DNA of 64,000 nt from Streptosporangium brasiliense. GTDB lineage: Bacteria > Actinomycetota > Actinomycetes > Streptosporangiales > Streptosporangiaceae. The notes below the pieces were generated by a model. That model did not search any database, was not told the origin of the DNA, and saw nothing but the letters and a program-made list of their open reading frames with translations. The position numbers and the translations under genes were made by a program. The DNA lies in contig NZ_JAUSRB010000002.1 in the NCBI RefSeq assembly GCF_030811595.1, positions 2,108,001 through 2,172,000 on the forward strand, in the 5' to 3' direction. Shown piece after piece: positions 16,761 through 25,466 of the stretch; position 1 is the stretch's first letter, and the number at the start of each line of letters is the position of its first letter.

Positions 16761-17864
16761 TCACCCTTCGTCCTGTGCCGGCCGGTGATTGGCGAGCAGG
16801 ACGCCGGCGCCGCCGAGGACGAGCCCGGCGACGGCGAGCGGGTGCAGTGACTGGCCGACGAGCAGCCAGGCCAGCACCGCCGTCACCGAGGGCGTCAGGA
16901 AGAACATCGTGCTGACCCGGCTGGCGGACGAGCGCAGCAGCATCATGTTGAGCAGGATGAACGCCGCGATGGAGTTGACCAGCACCATCCAGGCCACGGA
17001 CCCGCCGAACGCCGCCCAGTCCGACACCCGCGGGGTCTCGACGGCCAGGCAGGCCAGCCCGACCGCCGGGGCGCTGGCGAGAAGCTGCACGGCGGTCCCG
17101 GTGCGGACGTCCATGCGCGGGACGAAACGCTTCTGGTAGAGGGTGCCGGCGCTCAGGCCGAACAGCCCGACCAGGCACAGCACCACGCCCCAGATCGAAA
17201 GGCTCACCCGGTCGGCGACGGCGAGCATCACACCGGCCGCGCCGAGGGCGAAGCCGAGTCCCTGCCGCCGGGTGACCCTCTCGCCGAGGAAGCGCGTGGC
17301 CAGCACGATGACGACAGGGTTGAGCCCCTGGACGAGGGAGACGACGGCCGCCGGGAAGCCCATGCCGAGCGCGGTGTAGAAGCTGCCGAACTGGACGGCC
17401 TGGATGAGCAGACCGGAGACGGCGATGTGCGCCAGGGCCCGGCCGCGTGGCCAGGGCGCGCGCGTGATCAGGGCGTACCCGGCGAGCAGCACCCCGGCCA
17501 GGGCGAAGCGCGCGAACATCAGGAGCAGCGGCGGAGCGGCCGCGACCCCCGGAATGCCGGCGATGAACGCGCTGCTCCAGAGCACGACGAACACGGCAGG
17601 CGCGGCCGCCATCAGGCGTGGGCTCCCGCCCGCCGGCGGTTCCGGCCCGGACGCGGCCCCGTCCGTGCCGCCGGATGTGCTCCCGTCCGTGCCGCCGGAT
17701 GTGCTCCCGTCCGTGCCGCTGGACGCGGTCCTGTCCGTGTCGTCGGGTGCGCTCCCGTCCGTGCCGCCGGACGCGCTCCCGTCCGTGCCGCCGGGTGGTA
17801 CCCCGGGAGCCGCCGGCGGCGGCCCAGGGCGCGGTCCGGACAGATCCGGCGTTACCGGCGTCAT
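16761..17864 (-). CDS. EamA/DMT-family transporter with repeat-expanded N-terminus
   Basis: A 367-residue inner-membrane protein with ten predicted helices in two EamA repeats (from AAAPAVFVVLWSSAFIAGI onward, ending GLVLGGAGVLLAN). Family members export small metabolites or amino acids. The first 80 residues are unusual: a hydrophilic tail of repeated TDGS/ASGG units encoded by a minisatellite, not part of the normal fold. ATG 17864 has AAGGAC upstream. The gene probably shares a transcript with the alcohol dehydrogenase. The substrate is unknown. Confidence 0.85.
   Translation of the reverse strand: MTPVTPDLSGPRPGPPPAAPGVPPGGTDGSASGGTDGSAPDDTDRTASSGTDGSTSGGTDGSTSGGTDGAASGPEPPAGGSPRLMAAAPAVFVVLWSSAFIAGIPGVAAAPPLLLMFARFALAGVLLAGYALITRAPWPRGRALAHIAVSGLLIQAVQFGSFYTALGMGFPAAVVSLVQGLNPVVIVLATRFLGERVTRRQGLGFALGAAGVMLAVADRVSLSIWGVVLCLVGLFGLSAGTLYQKRFVPRMDVRTGTAVQLLASAPAVGLACLAVETPRVSDWAAFGGSVAWMVLVNSIAAFILLNMMLLRSSASRVSTMFFLTPSVTAVLAWLLVGQSLHPLAVAGLVLGGAGVLLANHRPAQDEG
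17640..17810. repeat. 24-bp minisatellite in the 5' end of the EamA gene
   Basis: About six degenerate copies of a 24-bp unit containing CCGTCCGTGCCGCCGGATGT lie head to tail and encode the repeated G-G-T-D-G-S-type octapeptides of the N-terminal tail. Confidence 0.75.
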
Positions 17865-17944
17865 CGAGTCGTCCTTCCGTGCGGAGACTGCTCACTGCGG
17901 ATGGCCGCCGGCGGATCACGCTCATGCGGCGGCCGAGGCCACGC

Positions 17945-18010
17945 GGACCGCCCCGCGTGATCTGGGGTTACACGGACCCGCCCCGCGTGATCTGGGGTCA
18001 CGCGGACCCG
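17945..18010. promoter_or_regulatory. Two 30-bp direct repeats, each a palindrome: candidate operator
   Basis: The second copy (17984-18004) is a perfect inverted repeat with arms CGCGTGA and TCACGCG around TCTGGGG. The first (17954-17974) has the same left arm and spacer with a diverged right arm TTACACG. The period is 30 bp, near three helical turns, so both sites face the same side. They lie in the 198-bp gap between the EamA start and the end of the GlpP-like gene, about 90-140 bp upstream of the EamA start. Confidence 0.5.
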
Positions 18011-18062
18011 CCCGCGCGTCAGGGCGGGGCGGTACGGGTGGGCCGGTGGGCCGGGAGGTGTC

Positions 18063-18674
18063 TCAGGAGGCGCGCAGGGCCGAGCGGCGCAGCCCCCACA
18101 GCTCCTCGTCCGAGGTGCAGACCCCGGCGGCACCGTGGTGGAGTGCCTCGACCACGTCCGCCTCGTCCTGGACGAACCCGGCCGCCAGATACGGCACGCC
18201 GAGCGCTCTGGCCTGCTGCTCCATGTAGCGCAACACGACAGCGGGCATGAGCTGGACCAGGTCCGGGCGGGAGCGGGCGACGGACTGGAGGCTGCGGTGC
18301 AGGTTGGAGCGGTCGGTGACGAACACCTTCTGCATGGCCAGCAGGCCCAGACTGCTCGCCCGCTCGATGATCGCCGCGCGGGTGGAACAGATCCCGATCG
18401 CCCCGATCCCCTTGAGGTAGGTCAGGGCGCCGGGGTCGTGGCCCAGACCGGGGGTCGAGTCCATGTTGACGAACACGATCTTGCCCGCGGCGACGGTCCG
18501 CCGGACCGTCTCCGTCAGGTCGCCGAGCGGGACCGAGGCGAGGATGCCGAGCGGGGTCGAGGTGGTGGTGAACCGGTCCGCCATCTCCACACCGACCAGT
18601 GACGCCATGACGGGATGTTCCGCCAGCGCGGCCAGCAGGCGCCGGTCAACGGGACGTTTTGGACGATGGTTCAC
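18063..18674 (-). CDS. GlpP-like glycerol-3-phosphate responsive antiterminator
   Basis: A 203-residue protein with the GlpP pattern: a TIM-barrel-like set of repeats with IVFVNMDSTPGL, IGAIGICSTRAAII, GLLAMQKVFVTD, PDLVQLMPAVV and GAAGVCTSDEELW. In Bacillus, GlpP binds glycerol-3-phosphate and the leader of glp messages and lets RNA polymerase pass a terminator. Here it is the last gene of a glycerol operon whose leader contains a very strong hairpin, which fits self-contained regulation. GTG 18674 is preferred to TTG 18677 because AGGTGG stands 4 nt before it. It starts 17 bp after the FAD oxidase stop. Confidence 0.85.
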   Translation of the reverse strand: MNHRPKRPVDRRLLAALAEHPVMASLVGVEMADRFTTTSTPLGILASVPLGDLTETVRRTVAAGKIVFVNMDSTPGLGHDPGALTYLKGIGAIGICSTRAAIIERASSLGLLAMQKVFVTDRSNLHRSLQSVARSRPDLVQLMPAVVLRYMEQQARALGVPYLAAGFVQDEADVVEALHHGAAGVCTSDEELWGLRRSALRAS

Positions 18675-18690
18675 CAATCCACCTTATGTG

Positions 18691-20253
18691 CTAGCCCTGG
18701 TCGGCCGTACCGGCCTTGAAACGGTCGGGCAGCCCCAGCTTCCCGGGGTTCATGATCCCCGTCGGGTCGAGGGCCTGCTTGATAGCCACCCAGGTGCCGA
18801 AGCCGCTGCCCAGCGAGCGCTCCACGTACGGCGAGCGCAGCAGTCCGACACCGTGATGGTGGCTGATCGCGGCGCCGTGCCGGATGAGCACCTCGTTGGC
18901 GGCGTCCCAGGCGGCCCGGTACCACTCGCGGCGGCGGGGCCGCTCCACGTCACCGCGGAGCGAGAAGTACAGGCAGGCCCCGTCGGTGTAGGCGTGCGAC
19001 TGGTGCGCGGAGGCGCGCAGCGTCCCCGGGACCGCCTCGATGGCCGCGACCACCTCGTCGTAGATCGCCGGCAGCGACGACCACGGCCCGGCGATCTCAC
19101 AGGTGTCGGCGACGAAGCCGGGACCCTTGGCGAAACCGTCACCGGACTTGCCGACGATCATCCGCTCGTCCAGCCAGCGGGCGAGGAGCGCGTCGCCGTC
19201 GAGCGTCACCGACGCCCGCTCGCCGCAGACCTCCTCGGCCACCGCCATGGCCGCGTCCACCAGCGCCGGGTCCCCCTCGTCGGCGATGAGCAGCAGGTTG
19301 GTGCCCGGCTCGCCGAAATGGGTGCCGCTCTCGTGCGCGTCGTACAGGCGCAGCACCGCGGGGGTCGCGCCCCTCTGGAGGATCTCCCGGCAGGCGTCCA
19401 GACCCGCGGCGAACGTGTCGAACCCGTACGCCAGGCCCGTCGCGTAGGAGGGCAGCCGGTGGGTCCGCAACCGCAGCCGGGTGATCACGCCCAGGGTGCC
19501 CTCGGAGCCGATGAAGAGCTGGCGGAGGTCCGGGCCGACGGCGGCCCGGGGATAGGTGCCGTAGCTGGCGGTGCTCCCGTCCGGGAGGACCACGTCCAGG
19601 CCGACGACCATGTCCTCTATCTTCCCGTACCGGGTGGACAGCTGGCCGGCGCCGCGGCAGGCGGCCCAGCCGCCGACCGTGGAGATGGCGAAGGCGGACG
19701 GCCAGTGCCCGGTGGTGGCGCCGTGCACCTCCTGCAGCTCCTTCTCGAACAGGTCGCCGAACATGCCCGCCTGCACCTCGACGATCATCGACTCGGCGTC
19801 GAAGGAGATGATCTGGTTGAGCCGGCAGACGTCCAGCACGACCCCGCCGAACACCGGCAGGGCGGCCCCGAGGACGTTGCTGCGGCCGGCCGAGACCGTC
19901 AGGGGGATGCCGTGCGCGCGGCAGACGCGGACCACGGCGGCCACCTGCTCCTCGTCGGACGCCTCGACGATCACGGCGTCCGGGGTGGCGGGGTTGCCGT
20001 CCGTCTCCCCGATGGACGTGCCCGCCCACCAGTCACGGGTGCGCAGGATCACCTCGTCCCGGTCGGTGTGCACGGCGGCGGCGACCGCGCGCAGCTCGGC
20101 GACGACCGTGTCGGGGACCTCCACCACGGCAGTCTGCAGACTGGCCTCTCCCGCGCCGGGCGGGCAGTCGGCGGCCCAGCGCGGCGGGGTGGGGGCGCCG
20201 ACGACGTAGTCGCCCCGGTTGAACGGATGGGTGATGGTCTGCCTGCTGATCAT
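18691..20253 (-). CDS. FAD-binding oxidase, alkyldihydroxyacetonephosphate synthase-like
   Basis: A 520-residue flavoprotein of the VAO/PCMH family. The FAD domain shows PLTVSAGRSNVLGAALP and WPSAFAISTVGGWAACRGAG; the substrate domain ends with AISHHHGVGLLRSPYVERSL, the His-rich loop characteristic of alkyl-DHAP synthases, and DPTGIMNPGKLGL. Eukaryotic relatives make ether lipids from acyl-DHAP. In this operon with GlpK and GlpD a substrate related to dihydroxyacetone phosphate or glycerol-3-phosphate is plausible, but the reaction is not known. ATG 20253 overlaps the GlpD stop by ATGA, with GGAGGGAC upstream. Confidence 0.85.
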   Translation of the reverse strand: MISRQTITHPFNRGDYVVGAPTPPRWAADCPPGAGEASLQTAVVEVPDTVVAELRAVAAAVHTDRDEVILRTRDWWAGTSIGETDGNPATPDAVIVEASDEEQVAAVVRVCRAHGIPLTVSAGRSNVLGAALPVFGGVVLDVCRLNQIISFDAESMIVEVQAGMFGDLFEKELQEVHGATTGHWPSAFAISTVGGWAACRGAGQLSTRYGKIEDMVVGLDVVLPDGSTASYGTYPRAAVGPDLRQLFIGSEGTLGVITRLRLRTHRLPSYATGLAYGFDTFAAGLDACREILQRGATPAVLRLYDAHESGTHFGEPGTNLLLIADEGDPALVDAAMAVAEEVCGERASVTLDGDALLARWLDERMIVGKSGDGFAKGPGFVADTCEIAGPWSSLPAIYDEVVAAIEAVPGTLRASAHQSHAYTDGACLYFSLRGDVERPRRREWYRAAWDAANEVLIRHGAAISHHHGVGLLRSPYVERSLGSGFGTWVAIKQALDPTGIMNPGKLGLPDRFKAGTADQG

Positions 20254-21923
20254 GAAAGTCCCTCCATCAGTACGGTCTTCTCCCGGTCGATGCCGGAGAT
20301 GTAGTCGTCGACCTGCCGGGCGACCTCGTCGTCGGACAGCCCGAGCTCCCGCTGGAGCAGCCGGCCGACCTCCGGGGCCGCCTTGACCGACAGGTCCCGG
20401 GCGAACACCCGCATCCGGGTGCGGCGGGACAGCACGTCGTCGACGGTCCGCGCCAGCTCGCACCGGGCCGCGTAGACCACCTCGGCCCGCAGGTGGGCGG
20501 TGCCCTCGATGATCGGCTCGACGAGGGACGGATCCTCGTTGAAGAGGTCGGCGACGAAGCGGGCCTCGGTGCCGTACCGCTCCCCCAGGTGGGCGCCGAG
20601 CCCCCCGGTGGCCGAGGTGGCCTCCGTGTCGTAGCCGGCGCCGCCCAGCAGGGGGAGGCGTGCCGTACGGCAGCGGGCCTGGCGGCCGAGCACCTTCAGG
20701 GCCTCGTCGACCACGAGCTCACCCATGTGGCGGCTGGTGGTGAGCTTGCCGCCGGTGACGGTGACGAGGCCGTGCGCGTCCGTCGAGATGCGGTGGTCGC
20801 GGCTCATGTCGAGGGTGGCCCCCTCCTTGCCGCCGACCAGGGGACGGAGCCCGGCGATCGAGCCGACCACGTCGTCCGGGGTGAGGTCGGCGTCGAAGGC
20901 GGTGTTGGCCCCGTCGAGGAGATACTGCATCTCCTCCCGGGTGCACAGCACCTCCTCCAGGGAGCCCTCGTAGTCGGTGTCGGTCGTCCCGACCACGACC
21001 ACGTCCCCCCAGCGGGTGCAGGTCGCGCGGCGGGCCCGGCCGGGGATGGGCACGGTCACGGTGCCGTCGATGGGCAGCCGGGTCCACGGCACCACGATGT
21101 GCACCCCCTTGGCGGGGCGGATCCGAGGCCGGTGGCCGGGGTCCGACAGGGCGTCGAGCGTGTCCGACCAGACTCCGGTGGCATTGATCACGACGCTCGC
21201 CCGCACCTCGATGTCACGGCCGTCGACCTCGACGGTCGCGCCGCGCACCCTGCCGCCCTCGCGGACGAGGCCGCGGCAGGCGGCGCCGTTGAGCACGGTC
21301 GCCCCGAAGTGCGCGGCGGTCCGCGCGATGGTCAGGGTCAGGCGCGCGTCGTCGGTGCGGCTGTCGTAGTAGAGCAGCCCGCCCTTGAGCCGGTCGGCGC
21401 GCAGCCGTGGGGCGCGGGCGAGGACCTCGGGCACGCTGAGCCGCTGGTGGAGCCTGCCGATGCGCCATCCCCCGGCGAGGTCGTAGGTCCACAGCAGGCC
21501 CTCGAAGGCCTTGGCGATGCGCGCGTCGAAGACGCCGTCCTGGGCGAGGACGGGGAAGACGAACGGCAGCCGCTGCACCAGGTGCGGCGCGTTGTGGCGG
21601 AAGCGCTGCCGCTCCAGCAGCGAACGCCGGACCAGCGGCAGGTTGCCCTGCTCGATGTACCGCAGGCCGCCGTGCACCATCTTCGACGACTTGGAGGAGG
21701 TGCCCGACGCGAAGTCGTCCCGCTCCACGAGCGCCACGGTCAGGCCGCGGGTGACGGCGTCCAGCGCGGTGTAGCAGCCGGTGACGCCGCCGCCGACGAC
21801 GAGGACGTCCACGTGCTGGGAGGCGAGCCGTTCGATCTGCTCCTGGCGGTCGAGTTTCAGCGCGGTGCGCCGGATGGCGCTCTTCGTCTCTGATCTCGCC
21901 TTACGTTCGGGAAGCCGGATCAC
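20250..21923 (-). CDS. glpD: Glycerol-3-phosphate dehydrogenase
   Basis: A 557-residue FAD enzyme that oxidises glycerol-3-phosphate to dihydroxyacetone phosphate and passes electrons to the quinone pool. The dinucleotide motif VLVVGGGVTGC (about 38) is followed by TSSKSSKMVHGGLRYIEQ, and later WGDVVVVGTTDTDYEGS, PLVGGKEGATLDMSRDHRI and GKLTTSRHMGE, all diagnostic of GlpD. The C-terminal DAO_C domain ends in helices rich in acidic residues. GTG 21923 has AGGAGG ten bases upstream and overlaps the GlpK stop by GTGA. Confidence 0.93.
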   Translation of the reverse strand: MIRLPERKARSETKSAIRRTALKLDRQEQIERLASQHVDVLVVGGGVTGCYTALDAVTRGLTVALVERDDFASGTSSKSSKMVHGGLRYIEQGNLPLVRRSLLERQRFRHNAPHLVQRLPFVFPVLAQDGVFDARIAKAFEGLLWTYDLAGGWRIGRLHQRLSVPEVLARAPRLRADRLKGGLLYYDSRTDDARLTLTIARTAAHFGATVLNGAACRGLVREGGRVRGATVEVDGRDIEVRASVVINATGVWSDTLDALSDPGHRPRIRPAKGVHIVVPWTRLPIDGTVTVPIPGRARRATCTRWGDVVVVGTTDTDYEGSLEEVLCTREEMQYLLDGANTAFDADLTPDDVVGSIAGLRPLVGGKEGATLDMSRDHRISTDAHGLVTVTGGKLTTSRHMGELVVDEALKVLGRQARCRTARLPLLGGAGYDTEATSATGGLGAHLGERYGTEARFVADLFNEDPSLVEPIIEGTAHLRAEVVYAARCELARTVDDVLSRRTRMRVFARDLSVKAAPEVGRLLQRELGLSDDEVARQVDDYISGIDREKTVLMEGLS

Positions 21924-23500
21924 GACGTTGATTCCTCCTGTGAATCGGGTTCGGCGCCGCGGGCCCCGGGCCTCTGCGGCCGGGCGCCGTGGTCGGCGGG
22001 GGTGATGTGGCGGGCCAGCAGGTCGCGCCATTCGGCGCGGGCCTCCTGGCGCCCGGCGTCTGACAGGGTGGGTTCGAAGACGGGGGCGGTCCGGAGCCCG
22101 GCGACGGCCGCCGAGAGGCTCGGCCACAGCCCGGTCCGCACGCCGCCGAGGTAGGCGGTGCCGCGGAGGCTGGCGGTCCCGTTGTCGCGGGCGCGCCGTA
22201 CGGGCCGGCCGATCAGATCCGCCTGGCTGGACATCAACACGTCGCTGGTGGCGAGCCCGCCGCCGCAGAACAGGTCGGTGACCGGCCGGCCCATGGCCCC
22301 CTCCACGCCTTCCAGCAGGTCGCACACCGAGTGCGCGAAGCCGTCGAGGATGCCGCGCGCCAGCTCCGCCCGGGTCGTGGACAGGCTGAGCCCGGTGAGG
22401 ATCCCGGTGGCCTCCGGCGACCAGACCGGGGTCCGCAGCCCCGCCAGCGCGGGCAGGAACCGCACCCGGGTCGGCCCCGTGTGCTCGCGGGCGAGCTCGG
22501 CCAGCTGGGCCGGTGACTCGAACAGCCCGATCTCCTCGCACAGCCAGCGCATCGCGGAGCCGGTCGTCGGGGCGTACCCCTCCAGGCTGAACACGGACGC
22601 GCCCGCGGACCGCCAGCCGACCAGGGTGAGCACCCCCGGCACCTGGCGGAGGTGGGCGGGCGGCCGGTCGCCCGCGACGGCGTCGAGGAACGTGCCGGTC
22701 CCGTGGACGCACATGGCCTGACCGGGCCGGTGGGCGCCGAGCGCGATCATCGCCGCGTGCTGGTCGCCCATGACGGACAGGATGGGCAGCCGCACACCGA
22801 GGACCGACGGGTCGGTGACACCGAAGTCGCCGTCCTCGTCCACGATCCGCGGCAGCAGGTCGCGCGGGCAGCCGAGGAAGTCCACCCACGGCCCGTGCCA
22901 GTCCCCCGTCCGCAGGTCGTAGGCGCCCGTCGCCACGGCGTTCGTGGCGGACATGACATGGCGCGCCCCGCCGGTGAGCTTCCAGACCAGCCAGGTGTCG
23001 ATCGAGCCGAAGGCGAGCCGGCCCTCGTCGTGGGCCCGGCCGGCGGCCTCGTTCCGGGTGAGCTCCTCCGCCGCCCACAGCAGCGGCGCCCGGGAGCCGA
23101 CCGGCCGGCCGGTGTGCTGGACGAGGTGCGCGTCCCACTCCGGCTCCCACTCCCGCAGCCGGGCGGCGTAGCGGCGGTCCTGCCACACCACGGCCTGGCT
23201 CAGCGGCGCGCCGGTCACCGTGTCCCACAACAGCACCGTGGCGCGCTGGGTGGAGATCGACACTCCGGTGATCTCCACCCCGTGCGCGGAGGCCCAGTCC
23301 AGCGCCTCACGGCAGACCTGGACGGTGTTCACCCAGATCTCCGTCCCGTCCTGTTCGACGCGCAGATGGTCAGGCGAGCAGACCGAGATGGGCAGGTAGG
23401 CGGGTGGTGCCGTGCCACCGTCGTCGAGGACGACGGCGGCACGGGTGCCCGTGGTGCCCTCATCGATGCTGAGCACGCCGCGGCGGCGTTCTCCGGTCAT
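21920..23500 (-). CDS. glpK: Glycerol kinase family protein (FGGY)
   Basis: A 526-residue FGGY sugar kinase: LSIDEGTTGTRAAV at the N-terminus, GVSISTQRATVLLWD, SVMGDQHAAMIALG, VHGTGTFLD and FCGGGLATSDVLMSSQADLI. It should phosphorylate glycerol to glycerol-3-phosphate for the downstream GlpD. It is less canonical than usual GlpK: the typical stretch around the glycerol-binding residues differs, so another polyol is possible. ATG 23500 is chosen for the AAAGGACC ahead of it; ATG 23518 and GTG 23536 are in-frame alternatives. The MFS gene ends about 40 bp upstream. Confidence 0.85.
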   Translation of the reverse strand: MTGERRRGVLSIDEGTTGTRAAVVLDDGGTAPPAYLPISVCSPDHLRVEQDGTEIWVNTVQVCREALDWASAHGVEITGVSISTQRATVLLWDTVTGAPLSQAVVWQDRRYAARLREWEPEWDAHLVQHTGRPVGSRAPLLWAAEELTRNEAAGRAHDEGRLAFGSIDTWLVWKLTGGARHVMSATNAVATGAYDLRTGDWHGPWVDFLGCPRDLLPRIVDEDGDFGVTDPSVLGVRLPILSVMGDQHAAMIALGAHRPGQAMCVHGTGTFLDAVAGDRPPAHLRQVPGVLTLVGWRSAGASVFSLEGYAPTTGSAMRWLCEEIGLFESPAQLAELAREHTGPTRVRFLPALAGLRTPVWSPEATGILTGLSLSTTRAELARGILDGFAHSVCDLLEGVEGAMGRPVTDLFCGGGLATSDVLMSSQADLIGRPVRRARDNGTASLRGTAYLGGVRTGLWPSLSAAVAGLRTAPVFEPTLSDAGRQEARAEWRDLLARHITPADHGARPQRPGARGAEPDSQEESTS

Positions 23501-23539
23501 CCGAGAAGGTCCTTTCATCGTGTCCGAGCCGGACACCGT

Positions 23540-24976
23540 TCAGGCCGACACCGGCTTGCGCTGCTGGAGGCGGATCGTCTCTTCTTCCAGGTTCACCGCC
23601 ACGCGGGTGGGATCCCACTTGATCGCCACGCAGGTGAGCAGGCCGACCAGCGGCACCACCGACAGGAGCATCAGGCTGGTGCCCACCCCGAGGCCCGCCT
23701 GGAGCTGCGGGAACAGGTACAGGCCCGCGACCGATCCGAGGCTGCCGAGCATGCCGGTCACGCCGGTGCCCAGCGTGCGGATGTCGCTGCGGTACGACAG
23801 CGCCGCGATCGACTTGCCGTTGGGGCCGGGGCCGGCGGAGTGGAAGAAGATGAACAGCACCGGCAGCATGGCGGCCAGCGCGATCGGTAGTTCCTTGAAC
23901 GTCGCGCCCATGACCAGCAGGGCGACGAACACCATGGCGTACCCGAGCATGGAGCTGATCCGCAGACCCAGCCGGCGGCCGGCGTAGGCCGACAGGCAGC
24001 CGCCGATGATGCCGACGGCGTTGAACGCCATGGAACCCAGGGTCGCCTTCTCGAACTCCTTGCCGAACAGCTCAAGGCTGATCACCGGCAGATACCAGCC
24101 CACGGCGAAGTACTGCATGGCCTGGGTGAGGGAGATGACGGTCGACAGCATGGTCCGCGGCAGGTAGGGCTTGCGGAAGAGCACGCCCGCGTCCCGCAGC
24201 CCGACCTGGTGCGCCGGCTTCCCGGACTGCCCGTCCTCCTGGGGCCCTTCCTGCGCGGCGAACCCGTACATCCGGCGGAGGTTCGCCACGGCCTCCCGGA
24301 GACGCCCCTTGGACGCCAGCCAGGTGGGGCTCTCCACCAGGAAGGTCAGCTGCAGCACGAACAGGGCGAGCGCGAAGACGGCCGCGGAGCCGACGGACCA
24401 GCGCCAGATGTCGGCGCCGACGTCGAACTTGTAGAACACCAGGGTGAGCAGGAGGTTCATGGTCGTCGCGGTGTACCAGACGCCCTGCCAGAAGTTGAGC
24501 CTGCCCTTGAGGGAGGCGGGCGTGTATTCGGCGAGCAGTGCCATGGCGACGGCGAAGTCCATGCCGTAGGCGATGCCCACCAGGGCCCGCCCGGCGAAGA
24601 CCGTCTGGAAGTCCGAGCCGGCCGCGGTCAGCAGAGCGCCGAGCGCGAAGACGACCTTCGTGATCAGCAGCGGTCTGATCCGGCCGATCCGCGCGGCGAG
24701 CCAGCCACCGAAGGGGTTGGAGACGATCGCGATCGCCGGGGCCATCGCGGTGAGCAGGCCGACCTGCGCGGGTGACAGGTTCAGCTGCTTGACCATGGGG
24801 GACAGGCCGGCCCCCAGCGCCGCGTTGGAGTAGGCGTCCAGGAACAGACCTGCCAGGGCGAGGAACCAGATCCAGTTCGCCCTGCCGCCCAGGGTCTTGA
24901 GAGTGTCGATGAGATCGGCCGCGTCTCCCGCGTTGCGGATGACTGCTGTTCTTGTGGTCGCGGGGCCGTCGTCCAT
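23540..24976 (-). CDS. MFS transporter, sugar-porter type
   Basis: A 478-residue protein with twelve predicted helices. After the second helix it has NPFGGWLAARIGRIRP, a variant of the DRxGRR loop, and a matching AGRRLG loop in the second half; the large central loop (RLREAVANLRRMYG ... EGPQEDGQSG) is cytoplasmic. As first gene of the glycerol operon it probably imports the substrate for GlpK, in place of the GlpF channel. ATG 24976 with AAAGGCGG upstream is preferred over the longer frame that starts within the leader. Confidence 0.88.
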   Translation of the reverse strand: MDDGPATTRTAVIRNAGDAADLIDTLKTLGGRANWIWFLALAGLFLDAYSNAALGAGLSPMVKQLNLSPAQVGLLTAMAPAIAIVSNPFGGWLAARIGRIRPLLITKVVFALGALLTAAGSDFQTVFAGRALVGIAYGMDFAVAMALLAEYTPASLKGRLNFWQGVWYTATTMNLLLTLVFYKFDVGADIWRWSVGSAAVFALALFVLQLTFLVESPTWLASKGRLREAVANLRRMYGFAAQEGPQEDGQSGKPAHQVGLRDAGVLFRKPYLPRTMLSTVISLTQAMQYFAVGWYLPVISLELFGKEFEKATLGSMAFNAVGIIGGCLSAYAGRRLGLRISSMLGYAMVFVALLVMGATFKELPIALAAMLPVLFIFFHSAGPGPNGKSIAALSYRSDIRTLGTGVTGMLGSLGSVAGLYLFPQLQAGLGVGTSLMLLSVVPLVGLLTCVAIKWDPTRVAVNLEEETIRLQQRKPVSA

Positions 24977-25025
24977 GCCCAGCCGCCTTTCAGGGGGGTT
25001 GAATCCCTTGCCAGCGGTCCAGGAA

Positions 25026-25081
25026 CGACAGAAAGCACAGACGAAGACCACTGACAGGGATGTCTTCGTCTGTGCCTGTCG
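25026..25081 (-). promoter_or_regulatory. Long leader hairpin of the glp operon: candidate GlpP-controlled antiterminator site
   Basis: Arms GCACAGACGAAGAC (25035-25048) and GTCTTCGTCTGTGC (25062-25075) are a perfect 14-bp inverted repeat with a 13-nt loop. An outer 6-bp pair, CGACAG (25026-25031) and CTGTCG (25076-25081), extends it past a 3-nt AAA bulge. In the transcript the structure would begin within about five bases of the predicted start and is followed by TTTCTGTCG. It could be a leader terminator opened by the operon's own GlpP-like protein, a ribonuclease shield, or a DNA operator. Confidence 0.6.
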
Positions 25082-25090
25082 GTTAACAGG

Positions 25091-25119
25091 ACGTTATTTA
25101 TGCATGTCCGTTATGTCAA
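25091..25119 (-). promoter_or_regulatory. Sigma-70-type promoter of the glp operon
   Basis: On the minus strand TTGACA (25119-25114) and TAACGT (25096-25091) are separated by exactly 17 bp. The start point would be near 25084, giving a leader of about 108 nt to the MFS start. The surrounding 70 bp are AT-rich against the genome background. Confidence 0.65.
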
Positions 25120-25172
25120 GAGTCATGACCCAAATGTGACAATCAAGGACATTAACCCTAAAGTCGCACACC

Positions 25173-25466
25173 ATGTCTTATGTCGTGCAAGCCGTCTGGA
25201 CCGCCCGTGACGGAGAGGAGAACGCCGTCGCCGACATCATCCGGACCATCACCCCGCTGTCCCGCCGGGAGCCGGGCAATCTCGTCTACCAGGCCCACGT
25301 CTCCGTCGACGACCCCCGGCGGTTCATGATCTACGAACAGTACGTCGACGCCGCGGCCTTCGAGGCGCACCGCGCCTCCGAGCACTTCCAGAAGCACGTC
25401 GTCGGCGACTGCCTGGCCCGCCTCGCCTCCCGGGAGGTCGTCGCCTACGAGCCTCTCGACCCCTGA
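25173..25466 (+). CDS. Antibiotic biosynthesis monooxygenase-type (ABM) protein
   Basis: A 97-residue ferredoxin-like fold protein: a strand with VQAVWTARDGEENAV, helix, SRREPGNLVYQAHVS and FMIYEQYVDAAAFEAHRASEHFQKHV. The EPGNL and RxxEHF patterns match quinol monooxygenases of the YgiN/ABM type, which act on small quinones without cofactors. It is divergent from the glp operon with about 190 bp between starts. No ribosome site precedes ATG 25173, so it may be leaderless. Confidence 0.8.
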   Translation: MSYVVQAVWTARDGEENAVADIIRTITPLSRREPGNLVYQAHVSVDDPRRFMIYEQYVDAAAFEAHRASEHFQKHVVGDCLARLASREVVAYEPLDP

